A stretch of DNA of 14,550 bases from Candidatus Kaiserbacteria bacterium (GCA_003545515.1 DPYD01000005.1:1-14550), one strand, 5' to 3'. Counted from the first letter of the stretch, positions 6,422-12,786 are shown. The notes: generated by a model not told the origin, from the sequence alone. Translations and numbers: made by a program.

Positions 6422-6730
6422 TTATTTGATCTGTTCACCGCTTTTTACTGCAACTCTCTGATATACACCATCCGTACGCAAAATCTTTATGCGTGTCGGT
6501 TTACCGCTTTTTGGATCTGCAAGCATCACATTAGAAACATGGACTGGCATAGATTTGTCAACTATCTGCCCTTTGCGAGTACTCTGTGTTGCGCGGCGAT
6601 GTCGCTTCACGATGTTCAGGCCGTCTAGAACGATCATATTCTTACTCGGAAGAACCCGAACGATCGTGCTCGAACGCCCTTTGTCCTTTCCGGCGATCAC
6701 TATTACTTTATCTCCTTTTCGTAATTTCAT
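6422..6730 (-). CDS. rplX: 50S ribosomal protein L24
   Basis: Early-assembly large-subunit protein near the exit tunnel. From MKLRKGDKVIVIAGKDKGRSS the product has 102 residues and carries the KOW motif in that N-terminal part (about 3-30); NMIVLDGLNIVKRHRRAT and the later SNVMLADPKSGKPTRI follow. A start 12 codons upstream (6766) is open but would read MHPINYQYRKSG, which is not L24-like and comes from an inserted inverted-repeat element. The chosen ATG is preceded by AAAGAGCGGG, the end of that element. Confidence 0.95.
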   Translation of the reverse strand: MKLRKGDKVIVIAGKDKGRSSTIVRVLPSKNMIVLDGLNIVKRHRRATQSTRKGQIVDKSMPVHVSNVMLADPKSGKPTRIKILRTDGVYQRVAVKSGEQIK

Positions 6731-6828
6731 CCCGCTCTTTCTATACTGATAATTGATCGGGTGCAATGTGCGTAAGAAATCTGCTGCAGACGGGCCATGG
6801 TATCCATTTCAGAAAGGGCGGGATTCAT
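6724..6828. mobile_element. Miniature inverted-repeat element in the rplN/rplX junction
   Basis: Arms CCCGCTCTTTCT (6731-6742) and AGAAAGGGCGGG (6811-6822) pair at 11 of 12 positions, with a G/T-type position on the plus strand, around about 68 bases. The arms match those of the element at 75-133. The element is flanked by TTCAT at 6726-6730 and 6824-6828, a likely 5-bp target duplication. On the coding strand this is ATGAA, containing the L14 stop (TGA) and the L24 start (ATG). The interior includes CCATGG and differs in length from the first copy. It separates two genes that otherwise would overlap by ATGA. Confidence 0.6.
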
Positions 6829-7196
6829 ACTATCTCTGGCGCAAGCGAAGCAACTTTCTGATATCCTCGTTCGACTATTTCACGCGGGATAGGCCCAAAC
6901 ACACGATTTGCCTTCGGTTCTTTCTTGTCTGTCTCAACCAACACGGCCGCATTTTCATCAAAACGAATATATGAGCCATCCTTCCGACGAAACGCTTTCT
7001 TCTGTCGAACAATGACCGCACGATGTATATCTTTCTTCTTAACAAGTTTTCTCGGCTGAGCCGTCTGAATAGAGAGAACAACTTCGTCGCCCAGTTCAGC
7101 ATAACGTTTACGAGTACCGCCCAGTACCTTGAAAATACGTCCGGTTATTCCTCCGGAGTTGTCGGCAATCTTCACTATGGAGCGGTCGTGCAACAT
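6825..7196 (-). CDS. rplN: 50S ribosomal protein L14
   Basis: Large-subunit protein at the intersubunit face, contacting 16S helix 44. 123 residues, the normal length. Signatures: IVKIADNSGG at 7-16 and the later KKKDIHRAVIVRQKKAFRRKDGSYIRFDENAAVLV (around 53-87), then RVFGPIPREIVERGYQKVASLAPEIV, which matches family C-termini. It uses TGA as stop. The start lies just after the heptad-repeat end of S17, without a Shine-Dalgarno (AATCCATATG). Confidence 0.97.
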   Translation of the reverse strand: MLHDRSIVKIADNSGGITGRIFKVLGGTRKRYAELGDEVVLSIQTAQPRKLVKKKDIHRAVIVRQKKAFRRKDGSYIRFDENAAVLVETDKKEPKANRVFGPIPREIVERGYQKVASLAPEIV

Positions 7197-7202
7197 ATGG
7201 AT

Positions 7203-7230
7203 TAGCTTTTAGCTTCGAGCTTCGAGCTTC
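7203..7230. repeat. Heptad tandem repeat covering the 3' end of rpsQ
   Basis: Four units of seven bases: TAGCTTT, TAGCTTC, GAGCTTC, GAGCTTC. The block includes the S17 stop and encodes its last residues (KLEARS). Confidence 0.85.
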
Positions 7231-7481
7231 AAGGAAATACGTTCAACTAGCATAAAGTTTTTGCGCTTGGAGATGGGCTTTGTTTCCCGAATAATAACCT
7301 TGTCACCGACGGCCGCCGTATTGCCCGGATCATGAACGAGATATTTCTTTGTTCTCCGCATATACTTCTGATACTTCGGATGCTTGACGTAGCGCTCTAC
7401 AGATACTGTGACAGTATCCTTCATCGCCGCCTTAATGACAACACCGCGCAAGAACTTACCTTTAATTACAGTATCATTCAT
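7209..7481 (-). CDS. rpsQ: 30S ribosomal protein S17
   Basis: Primary binder of 16S rRNA 5' domain. 90 residues with an OB-fold: GKFLRGVVIKAAMKDTVTVSVERYVKHPKYQKYMRRTKKYLVHDP (8-52) and VGDKVIIRETKPISKRKNFMLVERI, all typical. It starts 12 bases after the L29 stop with no Shine-Dalgarno. The last residues KLEARS are encoded by a tandem heptad repeat, so the C-terminus probably reflects repeat expansion rather than selected sequence. Confidence 0.97.
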   Translation of the reverse strand: MNDTVIKGKFLRGVVIKAAMKDTVTVSVERYVKHPKYQKYMRRTKKYLVHDPGNTAAVGDKVIIRETKPISKRKNFMLVERISLKLEARS

Positions 7482-7493
7482 GGTTGCGGCAGA

Positions 7494-7703
7494 TTACTCT
7501 GTTTTTTTGCGAGAAGCAACCGACCTTGTGACAAGCTCAGTGAGAATCTTTGCTATCTCACGACGAAGATTACGACCTTCACGCACGTTCCGCGTGCGGC
7601 TTCCGCTTTCATTGAACCGGAATACGCGTAGTGCCTCTTGCTTCGTTATAACCTCTTTCTCGAGTTCCGTATCCTTCCAATCGTTGTAATCTGTTTTCTT
7701 CAT
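7494..7703 (-). CDS. rpmC: 50S ribosomal protein L29
   Basis: Small two-helix protein at the exit of the peptide tunnel. From MKKTDYNDWKDTELEKEV the product has 69 residues. The family pattern is visible as the helical hairpin with LRVFRFNESGSRTRNVREGRNLRREIAKILTEL. A start nine codons upstream (7730) would overlap L16 and adds MHEYSEYRY, which is not L29-like. The chosen ATG follows two tandem copies of CGAGTATAG that span the L16 stop. The assignment is partly from position between L16 and S17. Confidence 0.92.
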   Translation of the reverse strand: MKKTDYNDWKDTELEKEVITKQEALRVFRFNESGSRTRNVREGRNLRREIAKILTELVTRSVASRKKTE

Positions 7704-7716
7704 ATACCTATACTCG

Positions 7717-8139
7717 CTATACTCGTGCAATAACTTTCACTTTAAGCGGTAGTTTTGTCCCGGCTTTGCGCAAGGCCTCACGCGCAATAATCTCCGATGT
7801 GCCATCTATTTCAAAAAGTATCCGGCCCGGACGTACTTCAAAAACGTAGCCGGCAACGTCCCCCTTTCCGCTTCCCATGCCCACTTCCGCGGCTTTCTGT
7901 GTAAATGGCCTATCGGGAAATATGCGTACCCAAATTTTCGCACTCTTTCCGCCTGCGCGAGTCAGAGCACGTCGCGCCGATTCTATTTGGTTCGATGTAA
8001 CGCGCGCAGGAGTCAACGCCTTAATACCGAACGAGCCGAACGCGACAGAGATGCCGCGCGTGTCTGGGTTTGACATACGCACGCGGTGCCTTCGCCCGGT
8101 CTGCCACTTTCGGAATTTTGCTTTTTTCGGTGCTAACAT
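7717..8139 (-). CDS. rplP: 50S ribosomal protein L16
   Basis: Large-subunit protein near the A-site tRNA and 5S/23S contact. 140 residues. Signatures: MLAPKKAKFRKWQTGRRH at the N-terminus (family MLxPKRxKyRKxxrGR), FGSFGIKAL, WVRIFPDRPFTQKAAEVGMGSGKGDV (about 70-95) and VRPGRILFEIDG. The region before it (8140-8302) holds a 15-bp perfect inverted repeat instead of the usual direct junction with S3. No Shine-Dalgarno is present. Confidence 0.97.
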   Translation of the reverse strand: MLAPKKAKFRKWQTGRRHRVRMSNPDTRGISVAFGSFGIKALTPARVTSNQIESARRALTRAGGKSAKIWVRIFPDRPFTQKAAEVGMGSGKGDVAGYVFEVRPGRILFEIDGTSEIIAREALRKAGTKLPLKVKVIARV

Positions 8140-8149
8140 GGTAGATTTT

Positions 8150-8302
8150 TACTGAGCAAAGCGATGATAAAAATCACCACCCCTCACCAGTTTCCGTGCC
8201 AATTTATTATTATTTTGACTACGCGAGCTTATCATACGTTTAGCGATTTCGTAAATAAATAACTGATGAAACTGGTGAGGGGTTCTCGAAAAACATAGTC
8301 GC
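8150..8302. repeat. 15-bp perfect inverted repeat in the rpsC/rplP spacer
   Basis: CCCCTCACCAGTTTC at 8180-8194 and its exact reverse complement at 8268-8282 enclose a 73-base, A/T-rich centre. Weaker outer pairing continues on both sides (GAGC at 8152-8155 and GCTC at 8300-8303). The RNA would form a long hairpin in an otherwise tightly packed part of the operon. No T-run follows it, so a terminator is unlikely. It could be an insertion element of the same general type as those at 75-133 and 6731-6823, but its arms are unrelated and no target duplication was found. Confidence 0.7.
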
Positions 8303-9010
8303 TCATTTCTTCGCTCCTTGTTTTTCGGAAAATATATCACCGCGATAAATCCATACCTTGATGCCTATAACACCGTACGGAAGATACGCTTGTTCACGTG
8401 CAAAATCGACATCGGCACGTAGTGTCTGAAGTGGAACTCGGCCTTTCTTTATCCCTTCTTGTCGAGACATTTCGGCTCCTCCGAGACGTCCAGCGATTGA
8501 AATGCGCACGCCTTGAACATCGCGGTTTGCCATTACTTTTTCTGCCGTTTGTTTGAGAACCCTCCGGAACGTCTGTCGTTTCTCAAGACCTTCGGCGATC
8601 ATATAAGCAACGACCGGTGCTTGGGATTCGGGTGAACGTACTTCCTCGATATCGAGGTGCACTGTGCGTGGAGAAGCCGCTCCGCTGGAGGCGGAGCCAC
8701 CGCTAATAATCGGGACGGTTCGCCCTATCTTCTCTATCTCCTTCGTGAGTTTCATACTCCCTTCGCCGCCGCGCCCAATAACAAGACCGGGGCGCGACGT
8801 CTTGATGAGCACGCGAATATGTTTTGCGTCACGTCCTATTTCAACAGACGTAACATAATGGCCGCGCAAGCGCTTGCGGAGATACCTTCGAATCGCGGCA
8901 TCCATCATGACATTCTCGCGGTACTGCGCAGGAGTTTTCGCAAACCATCGAGATTTCCAATCGCGGATGATACCAAGTCGGTGTGCGTATGGGTGAACTA
9001 CGTGGGTCAT
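8303..9010 (-). CDS. rpsC: 30S ribosomal protein S3
   Basis: Head protein at the mRNA entry channel with helicase activity. 235 residues from MTHVVHPYAHRLGIIRDWKS, which is the family start (MGQKVHPxGFRLGI). A type II KH domain includes VIGRGGEG (77-84) in place of the family's IGKKGEE-like loop. The C-terminal domain has ISIAGRLGGAEMSRQEGIKKGRVPLQTL and YGVIGIKVWIYRGDIF. An upstream in-frame start at 9184 is open but reads through L22 and heptad repeats and is rejected. It ends with TGA. No Shine-Dalgarno precedes the ATG. Confidence 0.96.
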   Translation of the reverse strand: MTHVVHPYAHRLGIIRDWKSRWFAKTPAQYRENVMMDAAIRRYLRKRLRGHYVTSVEIGRDAKHIRVLIKTSRPGLVIGRGGEGSMKLTKEIEKIGRTVPIISGGSASSGAASPRTVHLDIEEVRSPESQAPVVAYMIAEGLEKRQTFRRVLKQTAEKVMANRDVQGVRISIAGRLGGAEMSRQEGIKKGRVPLQTLRADVDFAREQAYLPYGVIGIKVWIYRGDIFSEKQGAKK

Positions 9011-9016
9011 AAGAAT

Positions 9017-9110
9017 AGGCAATGATGAATAGGCATTAGGCACTAGGGGACACGGAGGCAAGCGGCTTTTGTTTTTTTCCTTGTGCCTTGTGCCTTGTGC
9101 CTTGTGCCTT
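9017..9110. repeat. Two heptad-repeat blocks at the rplV/rpsC junction
   Basis: Block one, 9017-9051, reads AGGCAAT, GATGAAT, AGGCATT, AGGCACT, AGGGGAC. Block two, 9079-9110, is CCTTGTG four times in perfect tandem plus CCTT. The blocks carry complementary cores (AGGCAC and GTGCCT) and can pair. Block two encodes the C-terminal tail of L22; block one contains the L22 stop. Confidence 0.88.
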
Positions 9111-9437
9111 CTTTCCGGTGGTGCCGAGTTCAATATATATAATAGATCTAATCTTCCGCACGGTGCCTGCACGGCCGCGCGCAAATGGACGATAACGACG
9201 CATTACGGAACCCTTGTCTACCGTGACTGTCTTCACAAAGAGACCTTCCGATGTATGACCGGCACTCTCAGCGCTTGCGACCGCAGAATTCAAAAGTTTG
9301 CTTACTGCGGGACTCGACTTCTTTGACAAAAATCTGAGCGCTTCGCGTGCAGACGAAACGGATTTGCCGCGAATAAGGTCGACGACGAGTCGAACCTTAC
9401 GCGGTGACTGATGATGATTCTTGAGGGTTGCGCGCAT
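9036..9437 (-). CDS. rplV: 50S ribosomal protein L22 with repeat-encoded tail
   Basis: Lines the peptide exit tunnel with its extended loop and helps 23S rRNA fold. 133 residues. Family features: HHQSPRKVRLVVDLIRGKSV (8-27), the central VSKLLNSAVASAES (45-58), and the tunnel-loop block KGSVMRRYRPFARGRAGTVRKI (75-96). The core ends near YIELG (101-105). The rest, TTGKKAQGTRHKAQGKKQ and on, is encoded by a perfect DNA heptad repeat and shows a 7-residue period. It starts one base after the S19 stop without a Shine-Dalgarno. Confidence 0.96.
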   Translation of the reverse strand: MRATLKNHHQSPRKVRLVVDLIRGKSVSSAREALRFLSKKSSPAVSKLLNSAVASAESAGHTSEGLFVKTVTVDKGSVMRRYRPFARGRAGTVRKIRSIIYIELGTTGKKAQGTRHKAQGKKQKPLASVSPSA

Positions 9438-9438
9438 A

Positions 9439-9783
9439 CTATTTTTTCTTGGCGGTGTCCGCGCTCGCTTTCGCCGCCTGTGCCGCCGATATTTCAGCTT
9501 GTTTTGCCGCTATCTCGGCTTCCTTCTGCATCTTGCCGCCGTGCCGAATGAACTTAGTCGTTGGAGCAAACTCTCCGAGTCGGTGTCCAACCATGTCTTC
9601 AGTAACAAAAACTTCCTCGAAATTCTTTCCATTGTGGACCGAGAGAGTATGACCGACGAATTCCGGAGCTATTTGTGAGGCACGCGCCCATGTCTTAATA
9701 GCGTTCTGCCCACTCCCCTGCGCAGAAATCTTTTTCATCAACTTTACGTCGACGTATGGTCCTTTTTTAAGTGAACGAGTCAT
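9439..9783 (-). CDS. rpsS: 30S ribosomal protein S19 with Ala/Lys tail
   Basis: Head protein that contacts the A-site region with S13. 114 residues. The core MTRSLKKGPYVDVKLMKKI ... IKTWARASQIAPEFVGHTLSVHNGKNF ... GHRLGEFAPTTKFIRHGGK is typical and ends about residue 84, close to the usual 92-residue length. The last about 30 residues (KEAEIAAKQAEISAAQAAKAS...KKK) form an Ala/Glu/Lys-rich helix-like tail not found in most S19 proteins. It follows L2 after 23 bases with no Shine-Dalgarno. Confidence 0.96.
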   Translation of the reverse strand: MTRSLKKGPYVDVKLMKKISAQGSGQNAIKTWARASQIAPEFVGHTLSVHNGKNFEEVFVTEDMVGHRLGEFAPTTKFIRHGGKMQKEAEIAAKQAEISAAQAAKASADTAKKK

Positions 9784-9806
9784 ATAGAAAATGCACTATA
9801 CCTTGA

Positions 9807-10649
9807 TTATTTGCGTTTTCCAACTTTTCGCCGACTGACGATGAAGACGTTGGAGTACTTCTTCGGCCGCCGCGTTTTCTGGCGTTTGCCTGCGGGTTTA
9901 CCCCACATGGTTCTCTGCCGTCTGTGGCCGCGACCCGAGCGGCCTTCGCCTCCGCCATGCGGGTGGTCAACAGGATTCATAGCCGAGCCACGAACAGTCG
10001 GCCGTCTACCCATCCAGCGACTGCGCCCGGCTTTCCCAATGACAACAAGTCTATGCTCTTCATTGGACACTTCACCGACAGACGCCCATGCCGTGCTTAT
10101 TATTCTGCGAACTTCGCTCGAAGGCATTTTGATGTGGGTGTATCCCGCGTCTTGCGCCACGACTTCTGCATAGATGCCGGCAGAGCGAGCGATTTTCCCA
10201 CCGTTTCCCGGCTTCAACTCTACGCTGTAAACGAACGTGCCCACGGGTATGTTCGAAAGCGGCAGGCGATTTCCCGCTTTTATAGGCGCGTTCTCGGAAA
10301 CAACGAACGTATCGCCGACCGCAAGCGAGCGAGGTACTACAATGTAACGCTTTGTACCGTCCTGGTATATCGCCAGCGCGATGAAAGCGCTTCTGAACGG
10401 ATCATACTCTATAGAAGCGATGCGTGCTGGAATATCTTTTTTATCGAACTTAAAATCCACGTCGCGCAATCTGCGTTTGTGGCCGCCGCCATGATGGCGC
10501 ATCGTGATACGTCCGAATGCATTTCTCCCGCCCGTCGAACTCTTACCCTTCATAAGAGATTTTTGTGGTTTTGCGCCGGAAAGTATCTTTCTATACTCAA
10601 TTCGGCTCATGCCTCGCGTTCCCGGAGATGTTGGTTTGAGTTGTTTCAT
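9807..10649 (-). CDS. rplB: 50S ribosomal protein L2
   Basis: Core large-subunit protein needed for subunit joining and peptidyl transferase function. 280 residues. The conserved block SAMNPVDHPHGGGEGRSG (222-239) places the key histidine at position 229, the same number as in E. coli. Other signatures: GRNAFGRITMRHHGGGHKRRLR (41-62) and ELKPGNGGKIARSAG (144-158). It begins after a 241-base spacer rich in heptad-like repeats; no Shine-Dalgarno (AAGATCATTTATG). Confidence 0.97.
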   Translation of the reverse strand: MKQLKPTSPGTRGMSRIEYRKILSGAKPQKSLMKGKSSTGGRNAFGRITMRHHGGGHKRRLRDVDFKFDKKDIPARIASIEYDPFRSAFIALAIYQDGTKRYIVVPRSLAVGDTFVVSENAPIKAGNRLPLSNIPVGTFVYSVELKPGNGGKIARSAGIYAEVVAQDAGYTHIKMPSSEVRRIISTAWASVGEVSNEEHRLVVIGKAGRSRWMGRRPTVRGSAMNPVDHPHGGGEGRSGRGHRRQRTMWGKPAGKRQKTRRPKKYSNVFIVSRRKVGKRK

Positions 10650-10893
10650 AAATGATCTTTGTTAAATGTCTAAAGCACAGGAACCAGAATTATTAAGAGC
10701 ATAAAACACAGGAACCAGAACACAAATAAAACACAGAACACAAACTACCAAAAGCACAAACACCGCAATCCGTATTTCTTTCCCCATATTCGTTTATGTT
10801 TTGTGTTTTTTTCATGTTTGTGTTTTATTTGTGTTTTGTGCAATTTGTGTTTTGTGCTTTTTGAATGTGTGCATATCTGTGTTCTGTGTTTTA
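10650..10893. repeat. Repeat-rich spacer between rplW and rplB with a 16-bp inverted repeat
   Basis: The spacer consists mainly of ACACAAA/TTTGTGT-type words with spacing of about seven to eight bases. TAAAACACAGAACACA at 10727-10742 is exactly complementary to 10878-10893; that right arm includes the L23 stop codon. CACAGGAACCAGAA is repeated directly at 10676-10689 and 10707-10720. The left half is A/C-rich and the right half T/G-rich, so the whole spacer can fold on itself. No gene was found. Confidence 0.8.
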
Positions 10894-11319
10894 AGAAACG
10901 GTGATGGTTTCTCCTTTCTTGAGATAGACATACGCCTTCTTGCCTCCGGACTTCACTCCAAGACCTCCCGTACGGGCGCTGCGCTTTTGTTTTGCGGGAA
11001 CGGTAACAATGTGCACCATGCGAGGCGTCACGTTATACACGGCAGACACGGCACGCGCTATCTCATGTTTCGTCGCGCTCGGCGCAACATCAAAAAGGTA
11101 CGCTCCTTTCTCTGTGTGCAGGGTGGCCTTTTCCGTTATACGCGGGCGTCTGAGAATATGCGCAAATCCTTTCACGGCACGCACATTTGAGGAAGAATTA
11201 TTTTGCGCAACCTTGGCTTTCCCGTCCGTAATCTTCTTGGCGGTAGCCGTTGAAAGCTCCTCTTTCTTGGAAGAGGTTGCCTGCGATGTATCTTTCTTAG
11301 TACGTCCAAAAATGGCCAT
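10891..11319 (-). CDS. rplW: 50S ribosomal protein L23 with N-terminal extension
   Basis: Exit-tunnel rim protein and docking site for trigger factor and SRP. 142 residues; the L23 core starts about residue 53 (AHILRRPRITEKATL) and includes YLFDVAPSATKHEIARAVSAVYNVTPRMVHIVTVPAKQKR and KKAYVYLKKGETITV. The first about 52 residues are low-complexity, Ser/Thr/Lys-rich (AIFGRTKKDTSQATSSKKEE...), while typical L23 is about 95-100 residues. The extension sits where chaperones bind in other bacteria. It follows L4 by 11 bases without a Shine-Dalgarno. Confidence 0.95.
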   Translation of the reverse strand: MAIFGRTKKDTSQATSSKKEELSTATAKKITDGKAKVAQNNSSSNVRAVKGFAHILRRPRITEKATLHTEKGAYLFDVAPSATKHEIARAVSAVYNVTPRMVHIVTVPAKQKRSARTGGLGVKSGGKKAYVYLKKGETITVS

Positions 11320-11330
11320 AGAAATAACTT

Positions 11331-12056
11331 TTAGCTTCTAGTTTTTATCATCGAGGAATCCGAGGAGGAAGATGCGGGCTTTGAACGTGCTCGATTCTCA
11401 AGAAGCGCGAGAGACACTTGAGGATTCTCGATAACGATATAGGTACTGCCGAGAACAGCAACCGGGTTCAGATCGCGTGTGGCAATGCACTTCACGCTAC
11501 CAATATTCCGAAAACTTTTATGCGACGCGCTCGCATCATTCGTAAGCGCTATAAGTGCGGCATTGCGCTTTTTTCCGGCAATTCTCTCAAAACCGGATAA
11601 GTTAGAGAAGGCGAGGAGTGTCTTTTTAGCATTAGCGGTCGAGGGTGCGGTGAATCCGAAAGAATCTACGAGAAGCAGTTCATTATCCCTGAGTTTGCGA
11701 GACAGAGCCATGAAAAGCGCTTTGGCGCGCATTTTCTTAGGAATTACGCGCGCATAGACTTTCTCGTTCCGTGGACCATGCGTAACGCCGCCACCTCTCC
11801 AAATTGGACTTCGGGTAGAGCCGTGCCGCGCACGTCCGGTTCCCTTCTGTTGCCACGGCTTTTTGCCTCCGCCTCGCACTTCACCGCGGAACTTCGTGTG
11901 CGCGATAGGCGTGCGGGCATTAGAAAGCATCGAGGTAACAACTTGATGCATCAGGGCGTCGTTCCACGGCACGTCAAAAACAACGGCTGGTAACTGAATT
12001 TTGCCCGCCTCCTTGCCGGTTGACGTATATAACGTTGCTTGAAGTTCTTTTTTCAT
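11331..12056 (-). CDS. rplD: 50S ribosomal protein L4
   Basis: Lines the exit tunnel; in E. coli it also regulates the S10 operon. From MKKELQATLYTSTGKEAGKI the product has 241 residues. The conserved tunnel-loop segment KFRGEVRGGGKKPWQQKGTGRARHGSTRSPIWRGGG (about 54-89) is intact, as is the C-terminal Rossmann-like part (VLGSTYIVIENPQVSLALLENRA). It ends in a Ser-rich tail. An upstream open start at 12131 is rejected because it lies in the end of L3 and in a palindrome. No Shine-Dalgarno. Confidence 0.96.
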   Translation of the reverse strand: MKKELQATLYTSTGKEAGKIQLPAVVFDVPWNDALMHQVVTSMLSNARTPIAHTKFRGEVRGGGKKPWQQKGTGRARHGSTRSPIWRGGGVTHGPRNEKVYARVIPKKMRAKALFMALSRKLRDNELLLVDSFGFTAPSTANAKKTLLAFSNLSGFERIAGKKRNAALIALTNDASASHKSFRNIGSVKCIATRDLNPVAVLGSTYIVIENPQVSLALLENRARSKPASSSSDSSMIKTRS

Positions 12057-12066
12057 AGTTGTTTTT

Positions 12067-12142
12067 GACGTCGCGGAATAATGCGGACATGACGCGGGAT
12101 TATACAGAAGATTTCCGCGTGCGTTCTGCATTATTCGGCGTC
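12067..12142. repeat. Nested palindrome at the rplC/rplD junction
   Basis: Outer arms GACG (12067-12070) and CGTC (12139-12142), then GAATAATGC (12076-12084) and GCATTATTC (12128-12136), and an inner stem ACGCGG (12092-12097) and CCGCGT (12115-12120) around 17 bases. The segment covers the L3 stop and encodes the last L3 residues. It resembles a compact inserted element, although no clear target duplication is present. Confidence 0.6.
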
Positions 12143-12753
12143 AGTTTCGCATTTGACCGTATTTCGACAAGCGTTCCCGGTCGCCCCGGAAGTGCTCCGG
12201 ATATAACGAGAGTACTCGTCGTTGGATCAATCTGAAGCACGCGAAGATTTTTTACCGTAACACGATTCCCTCCCATACGACCTGCCATGCGCATTCCCTT
12301 CACGACACGTCCGCCTGCGCGACCACCGCCACCGATGGAACCCGGAGAACGCTCCTTATTTTTCTGGCCGTGACTTCTGGGGCCGCCGTGGAAGCCGTGT
12401 CGCTTCACGACTCCTTGGAATCCTTTCCCTTTCGAAATGGCCGACACAGTGACAACGTCGCCCGGGGTAAATATTGATATATCAACGTGCGCGCCGGTTT
12501 CCGGGCTCGCTTCTCCAGTTTGAAGAGGAAACTCGCGCAGATATCTGAATGGTTTTCCTTTCTGCGCTTTATTAACGTTCGAATCTTTCTTATCACCAAA
12601 GCCAATTTGCACTGCCTCATAACCGTCAACCGTAGAGGATTTGACCTGTGTTACCGTCAAAGATCCCGCATTCACGATCGTTCCAGCAGAAACAACGCCC
12701 TTCTCATCGAAGATCTGGGTCATTCGCCCTTTTGTCCCGAGCATATACTTCAT
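12100..12753 (-). CDS. rplC: 50S ribosomal protein L3
   Basis: Early-binding large-subunit protein near the peptidyl transferase centre. 217 residues. N-terminus MKYMLGTKGRMTQIFDEKG is diagnostic; the internal block SKGKGFQGVVKRHGFHGGPRSHGQKNKERSPGSIGGG and KGMRMAGRMGGNRVTVKNLRV is typical. The family core ends near GTLVEIR (about 194-200). The following 17 or so residues are extra and mostly encoded by a palindrome (12067-12142). It is the first ribosomal gene of the run; the expected S10 gene is not upstream. Its start lies in a heptad repeat, about 30 bases after an intrinsic terminator. Confidence 0.97.
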   Translation of the reverse strand: MKYMLGTKGRMTQIFDEKGVVSAGTIVNAGSLTVTQVKSSTVDGYEAVQIGFGDKKDSNVNKAQKGKPFRYLREFPLQTGEASPETGAHVDISIFTPGDVVTVSAISKGKGFQGVVKRHGFHGGPRSHGQKNKERSPGSIGGGGRAGGRVVKGMRMAGRMGGNRVTVKNLRVLQIDPTTSTLVISGALPGRPGTLVEIRSNAKLTPNNAERTRKSSV

Positions 12754-12786
12754 AGTTTGTAGTATGTAGAACGTAGTTCGTAGTTA
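12752..12786. repeat. Heptad tandem repeat before rplC
   Basis: Five units of seven bases: ATAGTTT, GTAGTAT, GTAGAAC, GTAGTTC, GTAGTTA. It lies between the attenuator-like terminator and the L3 start and reaches into the start codon. It replaces any Shine-Dalgarno. Confidence 0.85.

Noticed and set aside
6731..6766. A longer L24 starting at 6766
   Set aside because: The extra 12 residues derive from the inverted-repeat element and do not resemble L24.
7701..7722. Tandem CGAGTATAG at the L16/L29 junction as a separate repeat class
   Set aside because: Only two 9-base copies; can be a simple local duplication and does not follow the seven-base period.
9011..9184. A longer S3 starting at 9184
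   Set aside because: The added residues overlap L22 and are encoded by heptad repeats; the family start is the ATG at 9010.
9924..10655. A 243-codon plus-strand open frame opposite L2
   Set aside because: L2 is certain on the other strand; the frame has no Shine-Dalgarno or recognisable domain and is a by-product of L2 codon use.
12057..12131. A longer L4 starting at 12131
   Set aside because: It would overlap the end of L3 and the palindrome; L4 homology begins at the ATG at 12056.
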